From NCBI RefSeq assembly GCF_025144145.1, contig NZ_CP083546.1, forward strand, positions 2,930,501-2,994,500: DNA of 64,000 nt. The letters are read 5' to 3'. A program made the position numbers and the translations under genes. Origin of the DNA: Leisingera sp. M658. Lineage in GTDB: Bacteria; Pseudomonadota; Alphaproteobacteria; Rhodobacterales; Rhodobacteraceae. The notes under the pieces are model-generated. The model did not search any database. It was not told the DNA's origin and saw only the letters and a list, made by a program, of their open reading frames with translations. Positions 1 through 8,285 of this stretch are shown here, in pieces; position 1 is the stretch's first letter; each line of letters begins with the position of its first letter.

Positions 1-674
1 TGCACCGGCTGCGTGCTGACAAGGTGGGACTGATCAAGCTGAAAACCGGCTTCAAGGATCACGCGTTCGACATCATGCGGCTGGAGCGGATTGCCAAGGA
101 TTTCCCGGAATTCCGGGTGCGGGTGGACTATAATCAGGGCCTAAGCATCGAAGATGCGCCGTGCCAGGTGCGGGATGTCGCGCAGTTCAAGCCGGATTTC
201 ATCGAGCAGCCGGTGCGGTTCCATCATTTTGGCATGATGGCCAAATTGCGCGGGATGATTGATGTGCCGCTTTTGGCGGATGAAAGCGTATTCGGCCCCG
301 AGGAGATGGTGCGCGCCGCCCGCGAGGGCATCTGCGACGGCGTCTCGGTCAAGATCATGAAATCGGGCGGGCTGACCCGCGGCCAAACGGTGGCGCGGAT
401 TGCCGCGGCCAACGGGCTGTCCGCCTATGGCGGCGATATGTTCGAGGCGGGTCTGGCGCATCTGGCGGGCACTCACATGATTGCGGCAACCCCCGAAATC
501 AGGCTGGGCTGCGAATTCTATCAGGCGAGTTACTTCCTGAAGGAAGACATTCTGGAAACCCCCTTCCAGGTGGTGGACGGCCAGGTGGTGGTGCCGGATG
601 GGCCGGGGCTGGGCATCAAACCTGACGTGGGTAAGCTGGACCGCTATGCAGTTTCCAAGAAGGTTGCGGCATGA
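1..674 (+). CDS. Enolase-superfamily (MR/MLE) enzyme, C-terminal part
   Basis: The reading frame is open from base 3, so the gene begins before the window and only about 223 C-terminal residues are present. The visible part is the TIM barrel of the muconate-lactonizing/mandelate racemase group: a K-x-K motif (IKLKTG), metal-ligand positions in RVDYNQ, FIEQP and LLADES, and a second lysine segment SVKIMKSGG. Opposed lysines across the barrel are typical of racemases, epimerases and hydroxyproline-type dehydratases. Its stop overlaps the next start (ATGA). The FAD amino-acid oxidoreductase and TRAP transporter that follow suggest catabolism of an imported amino acid or betaine. cis-3-hydroxyproline dehydratase or hydroxyproline-betaine epimerase are candidates; the exact substrate is inference. 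Confidence 0.85.
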   Translation, partial: HRLRADKVGLIKLKTGFKDHAFDIMRLERIAKDFPEFRVRVDYNQGLSIEDAPCQVRDVAQFKPDFIEQPVRFHHFGMMAKLRGMIDVPLLADESVFGPEEMVRAAREGICDGVSVKIMKSGGLTRGQTVARIAAANGLSAYGGDMFEAGLAHLAGTHMIAATPEIRLGCEFYQASYFLKEDILETPFQVVDGQVVVPDGPGLGIKPDVGKLDRYAVSKKVAA

Positions 675-1924
675 CGCCGGAGAAGAAAACCGTTGCCATC
701 CTCGGTGCCGGCATTGTCGGTGTTTCGGCTGCGATTGAGCTGCAGCGCGACGGGCATCAAGTGATCCTGATCGACGGCAAGGGACCGGGCGAAGGCACCA
801 GCCACGGCAACGGCGGCATTCTGGCCTCCTGCTCGATCGTGCCGGTCACCGGCCCGGGGCTGTGGAAGAAGGCGCCGAAGATGCTGCTGGACCCGAACCA
901 GCCGCTGTTTTTGCGCTGGGGATACCTGCCCAGGCTGGCGCCCTGGCTGATGAAATACATGAGCCATGCCAATGCCCAAGATACCGCCCGCATTGCCGCT
1001 GCGCTGGCGCCCATCGTCGGTGATTCGCTGGCGGACCATCAGGCGCTGGCGGCAGGCACGCCGGCGGAACGGCACCTGAAGCCGTCCGATTACCTGTTCC
1101 TCTACAATGACCGGGCGCATTTCGGAGAGGACACCTTTGGCTGGGGTTTACGGAGGAAACACGGCTTTAACTGGGATGAGTTGGAGGGCGCGGATGTCCG
1201 GGCCTATGATGATATCTATGCGCCGGAGCTTGGCTTTGCCGCGCGGCTGAAGGATCACGGCATCATCTCGGATCCCGGCCAGTATGTGAAGGATCTGGCG
1301 GCACATGTGGTGGCCAATGGCGGCCAGTTGATCCAGGCTTTTGTTACTGATGTGGCCCGCGAAAACGGGCAAGTGACCGGCGTGCGGGCGGGCGGTGAGA
1401 CCATTGCTTGCGATGCCGTTGTTGTTGCCACCGGCGTCTGGTCTAAGCCGCTGGCAGAGAGATTGGGAATTTCCGTACCACTGGAAGCAGAACGCGGCTA
1501 TCATCTTGAATTATGGGAGCCTTCGGCGATGCCAAAGGCGCCTGTCATGGTGGCAGCGGCCAAATGCGTGGTGACCCCGATGAAGGGACGGATCCGGATT
1601 GCGGGCATTGTGGAATTCGGCGGGCTGGAGGCCGGACCGTCAAAAGCCCCGCTTGAACTGTTGCGCAGGAACGCGCGGCGCATCCTGCCCGGTGTCACTT
1701 GGACACACGAAGAGGAATGGCTGGGCTACCGCCCGGCGCCTGCAGATTCGATCCCGGTGATTGGCGAAGTGCCGGGCCTGTCCGGCGCCTTTGTCGGCTT
1801 TGGCCATCATCATATTGGCCTCACCGGCGGGCCAAAAACAGGCCGCCTGTTGGCGCAGATGATTTCGGGCCGCACCCCGAACATGGACATAAGCGCCTAT
1901 GACCCGGCGCGCTATGCGATTTGA
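671..1924 (+). CDS. DadA-like FAD-dependent D-amino acid oxidoreductase
   Basis: A 417-residue member of the DAO/DadA flavoprotein family. The N-terminal dinucleotide-binding motif is G12-x-G14-x-x-G17, followed by the acidic strand end (ILID) and a flavin-contact segment GTSHGNGG. The C-terminal [17 protein letters not shown] segment is the second FAD-binding region. Such enzymes oxidise D-amino acids, D-hydroxyproline or sarcosine-like substrates and pass electrons to quinone or oxygen. It is translationally coupled to the enolase-superfamily gene, so the epimerase or dehydratase product is its likely substrate. This coupling is seen; the substrate assignment is inferred. Confidence 0.88.
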   Translation: MTPEKKTVAILGAGIVGVSAAIELQRDGHQVILIDGKGPGEGTSHGNGGILASCSIVPVTGPGLWKKAPKMLLDPNQPLFLRWGYLPRLAPWLMKYMSHANAQDTARIAAALAPIVGDSLADHQALAAGTPAERHLKPSDYLFLYNDRAHFGEDTFGWGLRRKHGFNWDELEGADVRAYDDIYAPELGFAARLKDHGIISDPGQYVKDLAAHVVANGGQLIQAFVTDVARENGQVTGVRAGGETIACDAVVVATGVWSKPLAERLGISVPLEAERGYHLELWEPSAMPKAPVMVAAAKCVVTPMKGRIRIAGIVEFGGLEAGPSKAPLELLRRNARRILPGVTWTHEEEWLGYRPAPADSIPVIGEVPGLSGAFVGFGHHHIGLTGGPKTGRLLAQMISGRTPNMDISAYDPARYAI

Positions 1925-1935
1925 AACCAACCAGT

Positions 1936-1949
1936 GCCCCATAAGGGGC
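1936..1949 (+). other. Intercistronic hairpin before dctP
   Basis: A short GCCCC-ATAA-GGGGC stem-loop lies between the oxidoreductase stop and the ribosome-binding site (GGGAGAAG) of the TRAP binding-protein gene. It has no T-run, so it is more likely an mRNA stability or processing element than a terminator. Confidence 0.4.
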
Positions 1950-1973
1950 CGAAACTGAAACAGGGAGAAGACC

Positions 1974-2948
1974 ATGAAGAAACTGACCAGATTGCTGGCC
2001 GCCACCGCGTTGACGGCGGCTGCCGCCCTGCCCGCCGCGGCGGAAACCTGGGACATGCCGATGGCCTATTCGGCCTCCAACTTCCACTCGGCCACCGGCG
2101 CCGAGTTTGCTGAATGCGTGACCACCGGCACCGGCGGCGAAGTTGAGATCAAGACGCATCCGTCGGGCTCGCTGTTCAAAGGTGCTGACATCAAACGCGC
2201 GGTGCAGACCGGCCAGGCACCGATCGGCGAGCGGCTGCTGTCCGGCCACCAGAATGAGAACGCGTTGTTCGGCTTTGACTCGATCCCGTTCCTGGCGACC
2301 TCGTTTGATGACAGCGACAAGCTGTGGAAAGCGGCCAAGCCTGCAATCGAGAACCTGCTGGCCGAGCAGAACCTGACACTGCTTTATGCCGTGCCGTGGC
2401 CGCCGCAGGGCCTCTATTTCAAGAACGAGGTGAATTCGGTTGCCGAGATGAAGGGCATCAAGTTCCGCTCCTACAACAATGCCACCTCGCGGCTGGCCGA
2501 GCTGACGGGCATGCTGCCGGTGACCATTGAGGCGGCTGAAATCAGCCAGGCCTTTGCCACTGGTGTGGCGGAATCCATGGTCTCGTCCGGCTCCACCGGT
2601 TACGACCGCAAAGTTTGGGAAAGCCTGAGCTATTTCTACGAGGTGGACGCCTGGCTGCCGCGCAACTACGTGTTTGTGAACACTGAAATCTGGAACGGCA
2701 CATCCGCGGCCAATCAGAACGTGATCCAGGGCTGCGCCAAACTCGCCGAATACGCAGGCAACTGGCGCGCCAAGGAATACACCGGGTTCACCCTGCAGGG
2801 TCTGCGCGATGGCGGCATGAATGTGGGTCCGGCATCCGATCAGATGGCGGGCGAGCTGAAGGAAATCGGCGTCACCATGACCAATGAATGGCTGGAAGCC
2901 GCAGGTGACGAGGGCAAGGCCATCGTCGACGCCTTCCGCACCGAATAA
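1974..2948 (+). CDS. TRAP transporter substrate-binding protein, DctP family
   Basis: A 324-residue periplasmic solute receptor. A lysine-containing signal peptide (MKKLTRLLAATALTAAAALPAAA) ends near residue 23, followed directly by the mature ETWDMPMAYS start. The body has the DctP features of an NEVNSVAEMKGIKFRS segment and a later VFVNTEIWNG region. A good ribosome-binding site (GGGAGAAG) precedes the ATG. It delivers a small carboxylate or amino-acid-like ligand to the DctQM permease encoded immediately downstream. The ligand is probably the substrate of the two upstream enzymes. Confidence 0.95.
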   Translation: MKKLTRLLAATALTAAAALPAAAETWDMPMAYSASNFHSATGAEFAECVTTGTGGEVEIKTHPSGSLFKGADIKRAVQTGQAPIGERLLSGHQNENALFGFDSIPFLATSFDDSDKLWKAAKPAIENLLAEQNLTLLYAVPWPPQGLYFKNEVNSVAEMKGIKFRSYNNATSRLAELTGMLPVTIEAAEISQAFATGVAESMVSSGSTGYDRKVWESLSYFYEVDAWLPRNYVFVNTEIWNGTSAANQNVIQGCAKLAEYAGNWRAKEYTGFTLQGLRDGGMNVGPASDQMAGELKEIGVTMTNEWLEAAGDEGKAIVDAFRTE

Positions 2949-2962
2949 TCAGACCGATTGAG

Positions 2963-2989
2963 ACGGGCGGCGCGGCAGGTGCCGCCCGT
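2963..2989 (+). other. Hairpin between dctP and dctQ
   Basis: A 9-bp GC-rich stem (ACGGGCGGC / GCCGCCCGT) lies just after the dctP stop and is followed by ATTCACATAT with no T-run. Hairpins here usually protect the binding-protein mRNA, giving more receptor than permease. The structure is seen; the role is inferred. Confidence 0.5.
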
Positions 2990-3020
2990 ATTCACATATA
3001 AAAATGCCGATGGGGATGAT

Positions 3021-3554
3021 ATGACTGTGCTCAGGGGGCTGCGCTCCGGACTGGATTTTTTGTACTTTGCGGCGGGGGTGCTGGCCGCCCTCTGCCTGAT
3101 AGCCATTTTAGGCCTGATCGTTGTCCAGATGCTGGCCCGCTGGACCGGTGAAGTCTTCCCCGGCGCGCCGGATTATGCCGGTTACGCGATGGCGGCGGCG
3201 TCGTTCCTGGCCTTTGCCAATGCGCTGAACCGCGGCAGCCATATCCGTGTGTCCATTCTGCTGAATGCAGTGCCCGATGGCTTCCGCCGGGTGCTGGAGA
3301 TCTGGTGCTTTGGCATCGGCACTGCGGTGATGTGGTATTTCACCTATTACGCCTATCGCTTTGTCTACTGGAGCTGGAAGTTCAACGATGTGAGCCAGGG
3401 CCAGGACCGCACACCGCTGTGGATACCGCAAAGCGTGATGCTGTTCGGCGGGGCTGTTCTGGCCGTCGCCCTTACCGATCATCTGATCCATGTGATCTTT
3501 CGCGGCGACCACCGCATCACCCGGGATCTGGACGACCAGAGCCACGCGGAGTAA
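3021..3554 (+). CDS. TRAP transporter small permease, DctQ family
   Basis: A 177-residue membrane protein with four predicted hydrophobic helices, the normal DctQ topology, and the RGSHIRVSILL segment typical of the family. I chose the ATG at 3021, preceded by GATGGGGATGAT, rather than the upstream in-frame alternative at 2958, because the extra 21 residues are not conserved-looking and overlap the dctP-dctQ hairpin. DctQ pairs with the large DctM subunit encoded five bases downstream. Confidence 0.92.
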   Translation: MTVLRGLRSGLDFLYFAAGVLAALCLIAILGLIVVQMLARWTGEVFPGAPDYAGYAMAAASFLAFANALNRGSHIRVSILLNAVPDGFRRVLEIWCFGIGTAVMWYFTYYAYRFVYWSWKFNDVSQGQDRTPLWIPQSVMLFGGAVLAVALTDHLIHVIFRGDHRITRDLDDQSHAE

Positions 3555-3559
3555 GCCCC

Positions 3560-4870
3560 ATGGAAAATATCTCAGTCATCATTCTGTTTCTCTTTGTGCT
3601 GTTCACCCTTCTCGGCAGCGGCGTCTGGGTTGGCCTGGCGCTGATGGGCGTGGCCTGGGTCGGCATGGAGCTGTTCACCACCCGCCCCGTCGGCGACGTG
3701 ATGCTGACCACGATCTGGTCGGCGTCTTCCAGCTGGACCCTGACGGCGCTGCCGATGTTCATCTGGATGGGCGAAATCCTCTATCGGACGCGATTGTCCG
3801 AGGACATGTTCAAAGGGCTGGCCCCCTGGATGGCGCCCTTGCCCGGCGGGCTGGTGCACACCAATATCGTCGGCTGCACGGTGTTCGCCGCGGTCTCCGG
3901 CTCGTCTGCGGCAACGCTGACCACCGTGGGCAAGATGTCGATCCCGGAACTGCGCAAGCGCAACTATCCCGAACCCATGGTGATCGGCACGCTGACGGGG
4001 GCTGCAACGCTGGGCCTGATGATCCCGCCGTCGCTGACGCTGATTGTCTATGGCGTCACCATCAATGAATCGATCACCAAGCTGTTCTTTGCCGGCATTC
4101 TGCCCGGCCTGGTGCTGGCAGCGATGTTCATGGGCTATGTGGCGATTTACTCCAAAGTCGGCAAGGACTGGAACCCAACCCCCGAAGCCAAGCTGAGCTT
4201 TGCCGAGAAGGTGAAGAACTCCCGCTTTCTGGCGCCGGTGATTGCGCTGATCATCGTGGTGATCGGGTCAATGTACCTTGGCATTGCCACCGCGACCGAG
4301 GCGGCGGCATTCGGGGTCATCGGTTCGCTGCTGCTGGCATTGGGCCAAGGCTCGCTGAACTGGAGAACCTTCACCGAGAGCCTGATGGGCGCCACCCGCA
4401 CCAGCGCGATGATTGCGCTGATCCTGGCCGGGGCTGCATTCCTGTCACTGTCGATGGGGTTCACCGGCCTGCCGCGCGGGCTGGCGGATCTGATCGCGGG
4501 GTGGGAGCTCACGCGTATTGAACTCTTGATGGTGCTGCTGGTGTTCTACATCGTGCTGGGCTGCTTCCTGGATGGCATCTCCTCGGTGGTGCTGACCATG
4601 GCGGTGGTCGAGCCGATGATCCGGCAGGCGGGCATTGACCTGATCTGGTTCGGCATCTTCATCGTGGTGGTTGTGGAAATGGCGCAGATCACCCCGCCGA
4701 TCGGCTTCAACCTGTTTGTGATGCAGGGCATGACCCACCACGAGATGAGCTATATCGCCCGCGCTGCGATCCCGATGTTCCTGATCATGGTGCTGATGGT
4801 GTTTGTGCTGATCGCCTTCCCGGAGCTGGCGACCTATCTGCCGAACAACCTCAGGCCAGGGCCGGTCTAG
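3560..4870 (+). CDS. TRAP transporter large permease, DctM family
   Basis: A 436-residue inner-membrane protein with about twelve hydrophobic segments, forming the sodium-driven transport channel with DctQ. Family signatures are MIPPSLTLIVYGV and ITPPIGFNLFVMQG, the two pseudo-symmetric Pro-containing regions. The ATG at 3560 lies five bases after the dctQ stop. The longer upstream frame is only an overlap with dctQ. With the DctP and DctQ genes it makes a complete transporter. Confidence 0.95.
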   Translation: MENISVIILFLFVLFTLLGSGVWVGLALMGVAWVGMELFTTRPVGDVMLTTIWSASSSWTLTALPMFIWMGEILYRTRLSEDMFKGLAPWMAPLPGGLVHTNIVGCTVFAAVSGSSAATLTTVGKMSIPELRKRNYPEPMVIGTLTGAATLGLMIPPSLTLIVYGVTINESITKLFFAGILPGLVLAAMFMGYVAIYSKVGKDWNPTPEAKLSFAEKVKNSRFLAPVIALIIVVIGSMYLGIATATEAAAFGVIGSLLLALGQGSLNWRTFTESLMGATRTSAMIALILAGAAFLSLSMGFTGLPRGLADLIAGWELTRIELLMVLLVFYIVLGCFLDGISSVVLTMAVVEPMIRQAGIDLIWFGIFIVVVVEMAQITPPIGFNLFVMQGMTHHEMSYIARAAIPMFLIMVLMVFVLIAFPELATYLPNNLRPGPV

Positions 4871-4874
4871 CCCC

Positions 4875-5813
4875 ATGCTGCGCGCGCTTGCCTTTGCCGC
4901 CCGGCATGGGCGGGCCGCGCTGGTTCTGGGGCTATTGGCCGGGTTGCTGCTGCCCGGTCTTGCCGCGACGCTTCAGCCCTGGCTGCCGGAAATGGTGGCC
5001 GGGCTTTTGTTTTTGAACGCCTACAGGATCGGCTTGCGCAAGGCTGCCGGCGGGTTGGCGGACGGCATTGGCACCGTCAAAGCCATTGCGCTGCTGCAAG
5101 TGGGGCTGCCGCTGCTAGCCCTGGGACTGGCGTCATTGTTCGGCGTGGCGCAGACGCCCGCCGCCGTGGCACTGATCCTGATGCTGAGCGCGCCGTCTGT
5201 GACCGGCAGCCCCAATATCACCGCGCTGATGGGGCATGCGCCGGAACCAGCCTTCCGCCTGCTGATCCTTGGCACCGCGCTGATGCCGCTGACAGTCATT
5301 CCGGTATTTCTGCTGGCTCCCGGCCTGGGAGGCCTTGGGGATGTGCTGCGCGCGGCAGGGCGGCTCATTGGCGTGATTGGCATCACCGTGATCTGCGCCT
5401 TCCTGCTGCGCCGCCTGACCCTGCCGCAACTGCGCGAGGATCAGGCCAAGGCTATCGAGGGGCTGACTGTGATCGCGCTGGCAGTGATCGTTGTTGGCCT
5501 GATGGCGGCGCTGGGGCCTGCGTTGCGCGCCACGCCTGTGCTGGTGCTGCAATGGCTGGGCTTTGCGCTGGCTGCCAACCTCGGCCTGCAGGCGCTGGCC
5601 TTCGCAGCGATGCGCCGCCGCGCGGGCAGTGGCGCCGTGCCTGTATCCGTTGTCGCCGGCAACCGGAACTTCGCTCTGTTTTTGATCGCCCTGCCCGCAG
5701 CCACAACCGATCCGCTGCTGATCTTTCTGGGCTGCTACCAGATCCCGATGTATCTGACCGCGATCCTGATGAAACCGCTATACGGGCACGCAGCTCTCAG
5801 GACAGAAATGTAA
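4875..5813 (+). CDS. BASS-like membrane transporter
   Basis: A 312-residue, very hydrophobic protein with roughly nine to ten transmembrane segments. Segments such as SAPSVTGSPN and VVAGNRNFALFLIALP resemble the broken-helix signatures of the bile acid:sodium symporter / arsenical permease fold, although overall similarity is loose. It starts four bases after dctM, so it is co-transcribed with the TRAP operon and may export or import a related metabolite. Its last 17 bases overlap the end of the convergent minus-strand gene. The function is not established. Confidence 0.7.
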   Translation: MLRALAFAARHGRAALVLGLLAGLLLPGLAATLQPWLPEMVAGLLFLNAYRIGLRKAAGGLADGIGTVKAIALLQVGLPLLALGLASLFGVAQTPAAVALILMLSAPSVTGSPNITALMGHAPEPAFRLLILGTALMPLTVIPVFLLAPGLGGLGDVLRAAGRLIGVIGITVICAFLLRRLTLPQLREDQAKAIEGLTVIALAVIVVGLMAALGPALRATPVLVLQWLGFALAANLGLQALAFAAMRRRAGSGAVPVSVVAGNRNFALFLIALPAATTDPLLIFLGCYQIPMYLTAILMKPLYGHAALRTEM

Positions 5814-6678
5814 CGCCAGACATCCGGCGGATCAGCTCGGCATCAGCCTGGTAGCTTTCACTCATCTCATCCACCAGCGCCTGCGACCAGCCCGGCAGAT
5901 CGATTTCCTCTTCGATTGCCTCCTCCTCGTGGAAGTAGCTGAGGAACAGCGCGCGCACCCGTTCACGCTGGTCTTCCGACAGGCCGGGGCGGTTTGCCAG
6001 ATAGGTCTCCAGCCGCTCATATCCCGCCTCCGAGATAATGCCGCGGGTAATGTCCAGTTCGCCGGCAAAACGGAAACCGTCACCCAGCCCCGTCACCTGC
6101 CCCAAAATGTTGGGCCAGATCACCGGCGTTTCCTCGTTGCACCAGACCGTGATGCGGCAGCCGGGGTTGCTGTCCTGAATATCTGCAACAACGTCCGACC
6201 AGCGCAGATTCAGGAAATCCGTGCCTGCGGAAAACTTCTCCCAGGTCCGGCTGGACTGGGATTTGAACACCGGTCCGATCAGCGTAGCCGGATTGCGCAG
6301 GCCCAGGAAAAATTCGCACGGATTGCCCGGGAAGACTGTTCTCAGCGCCGCGGTATTGCTGCCCGCATTGCGATAGAGCCGCCCGCCGCTGAGCATCCAG
6401 CCCGGCACCCCGAGAAAGCCGGAGTTGGTCAGGATGATCCGCGAAACACTCTGATCCTTGACCATGCCGTCCAGCAGCGCCGCGCGTTCCTGATCGGTGA
6501 CGGTGTCCTGGTTTTGCTTGCGCAGCATTTGATTGAGCGCTGCCAAATAGGTGCCCGGTCGGCGGATCATCACGCCCTGTTCCAGAAGCCGCTGCGCATC
6601 CTTACGCAGCGACCAGGTCAGCTGGCCGTTGTCTGTGTTTGGCGCCCCAACGTGGAAAGCAAGGGTTACGTCCCGCAT
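5797..6678 (-). CDS. Sulfotransferase-like protein, function unknown
   Basis: A 293-residue soluble protein. The start FHVGAPNTDNG could correspond to the PAPS-binding loop of sulfotransferases (usually hxGxxKTGTT), but the key Lys/Thr are not clear. The middle contains FFLGLRNPATLI, resembling the 3'-phosphate binding strand-helix (RNPxxR) of that fold, so I infer a diverged sulfotransferase. The ATG at 6678 has an AGGA six bases upstream and is preferred to 6699. The gene overlaps the 3' end of the BASS-like gene tail to tail. It is the distal gene of a minus-strand glycan-type cluster. Confidence 0.55.
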   Translation of the reverse strand: MRDVTLAFHVGAPNTDNGQLTWSLRKDAQRLLEQGVMIRRPGTYLAALNQMLRKQNQDTVTDQERAALLDGMVKDQSVSRIILTNSGFLGVPGWMLSGGRLYRNAGSNTAALRTVFPGNPCEFFLGLRNPATLIGPVFKSQSSRTWEKFSAGTDFLNLRWSDVVADIQDSNPGCRITVWCNEETPVIWPNILGQVTGLGDGFRFAGELDITRGIISEAGYERLETYLANRPGLSEDQRERVRALFLSYFHEEEAIEEEIDLPGWSQALVDEMSESYQADAELIRRMSGVTFLS

Positions 6679-6771
6679 GTCAGTTCCTGCCTGGTTCATC
6701 GTCCTGTCCGGCCTTCGCCCTTTCCCTGCTCAGCGTTTGGTCCCGGCGCGCGGCCCGGCGGATTTCACATG

Positions 6772-8145
6772 TCATAACCGCGCCTTCATACGGCGGAAGA
6801 ACCGGTCATCCCGTTGGCGCAAAATATACTCGCAGGCTTGTTTCGCAAGGCGCGGATGGCCGCGGTCCAAAGCCAGATTGGCCAGCTCCCGCTGAAACCG
6901 GGGGAATTCGTGGCGTTTGCGCAGCAGGAGGTGGAACTGGTGCGGTGTCAGGCCGCCGGAAATGGCACCGCGGGCAATCTCCTGCAGGACCCCCATCTGC
7001 TGCAGCGAAGAACCCAGCCGGTGGCCCAGCAGCGGGCAGCGCCAGAAGGTGACATTTGCCCCGGAAAACCGCGCCGCATGGGCCGCATCCGGCGCCACGT
7101 AGGGGTCGAACATGATATGCACGTCGCCTGCCGCCTGGCTGGCCAGGGAGGCATCCCCGAAGGGTCCGGAAAAATCCCTGTCCCACACCTTCTTGTAGCG
7201 CATTTCCCAAGGCACCAACGCCTTGTCGAGGGTGGATTGCGGGCTGATTGCAAACACCGTTGATCCGGGCGCTGCCGCCGCAAAGGCCGCCGCTGCATAG
7301 CCCCCCATCGAAGCGCCATAGAACACCACCCGGGAAAACTGTGCAAAGAAACCGCTGTCGCGCAGTGCCTCGAACTTGGCGGTGACCTCCTGGTGGCGGA
7401 ACCAGGTCCAGCCGTTGGCCATCACCCCCAGCATCGACCAGCCCTGCGCCTCGATGAAGCTAAAGCCCCAGGGCCGCCGGTCATCGCGTTTGGTCATGGC
7501 AATATCAAGGTTGTCGAAGGTCACCACCAGCGTTTCGCCACGCGGCATGAACAAAAAGGAATGCTCTTCCAGCTCGTCAAAGAAGCCTTCCTTGCCGGCC
7601 AGCTGGCGGGCCACCTTGGACCACTCCCCCGAAGGCGGCAGCACCTCCTGCGGCTCGGCAGAGAGGATTGCCAGGCCGTTCTTGCCAGTCTCAGGCGGCA
7701 CCAGCGTATTGCAGCTGCCATAGGCCTTGAGAAACGGGTAGCTGCCCGACCCTTTGCGGATTTCAATCACCAGACGGCTAAGCGGATGCAGCGCGCGGTC
7801 CAGCATGGGCGCGGCGTTCTGGATCTTGTGGCGTGCGCCAAAGCCGTTCAGCGCCAGGATCACGTCATAGCTGCCCAGATCACGCGGCCGGCTTACAACG
7901 CGGATCGCGTCCCGGTCCACACCGCCCTGTTCAAGCCGCGCCTGCCAGGTTTGCAGCTGCGCCGCATCGGGTTCTTTTGCCTGCCCCTTGCGGTCGCAGG
8001 AGATCAGATCGATTGTGCAGCCGTAGCGCTGATATAAAAGAATACACAGTTCCGGCGCCTGGCCGTTGATATCGGCAACCGTGCGAACGTCGTCGGCATC
8101 CAGTGCCGGCAGCACGCCTTTGAAATCAAAACCTTCACTCATCAT
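6772..8145 (-). CDS. Degenerate methyltransferase / alpha-beta hydrolase fusion
   Basis: A 457-residue two-domain protein. Residues about 20-165 resemble the methyltransferase-like domain at the C-terminus of the next gene: both contain RYGC followed by a hydrophobic strand and the IRKGSG block. Here the SAM loop reads VADINGQAPEL rather than the neighbour's AADIGCGYAF, so it is probably non-catalytic. Residues about 200-400 have an alpha/beta-hydrolase nucleophile elbow, YGASMGGYAA (G-x-S-x-G), and a possible distal His in a PLLGHRLG segment. The C-terminus is basic and helical. It may deacylate or esterify a glycan; this is inference from context. Confidence 0.6.
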   Translation of the reverse strand: MMSEGFDFKGVLPALDADDVRTVADINGQAPELCILLYQRYGCTIDLISCDRKGQAKEPDAAQLQTWQARLEQGGVDRDAIRVVSRPRDLGSYDVILALNGFGARHKIQNAAPMLDRALHPLSRLVIEIRKGSGSYPFLKAYGSCNTLVPPETGKNGLAILSAEPQEVLPPSGEWSKVARQLAGKEGFFDELEEHSFLFMPRGETLVVTFDNLDIAMTKRDDRRPWGFSFIEAQGWSMLGVMANGWTWFRHQEVTAKFEALRDSGFFAQFSRVVFYGASMGGYAAAAFAAAAPGSTVFAISPQSTLDKALVPWEMRYKKVWDRDFSGPFGDASLASQAAGDVHIMFDPYVAPDAAHAARFSGANVTFWRCPLLGHRLGSSLQQMGVLQEIARGAISGGLTPHQFHLLLRKRHEFPRFQRELANLALDRGHPRLAKQACEYILRQRDDRFFRRMKARL

Positions 8146-8285
8146 GCGTCGTCAACTGCCCTTCAGGGAACCCCCGGCACCGGACCACCCCGTGCCGGCA
8201 ACCATCTGCCCGTGGAAACCAGCGCAATTCCACAGCTCTCCTTTGCGCTGCTTTACCCGAAAAGGATTAAGGATCCGGTTACCGG

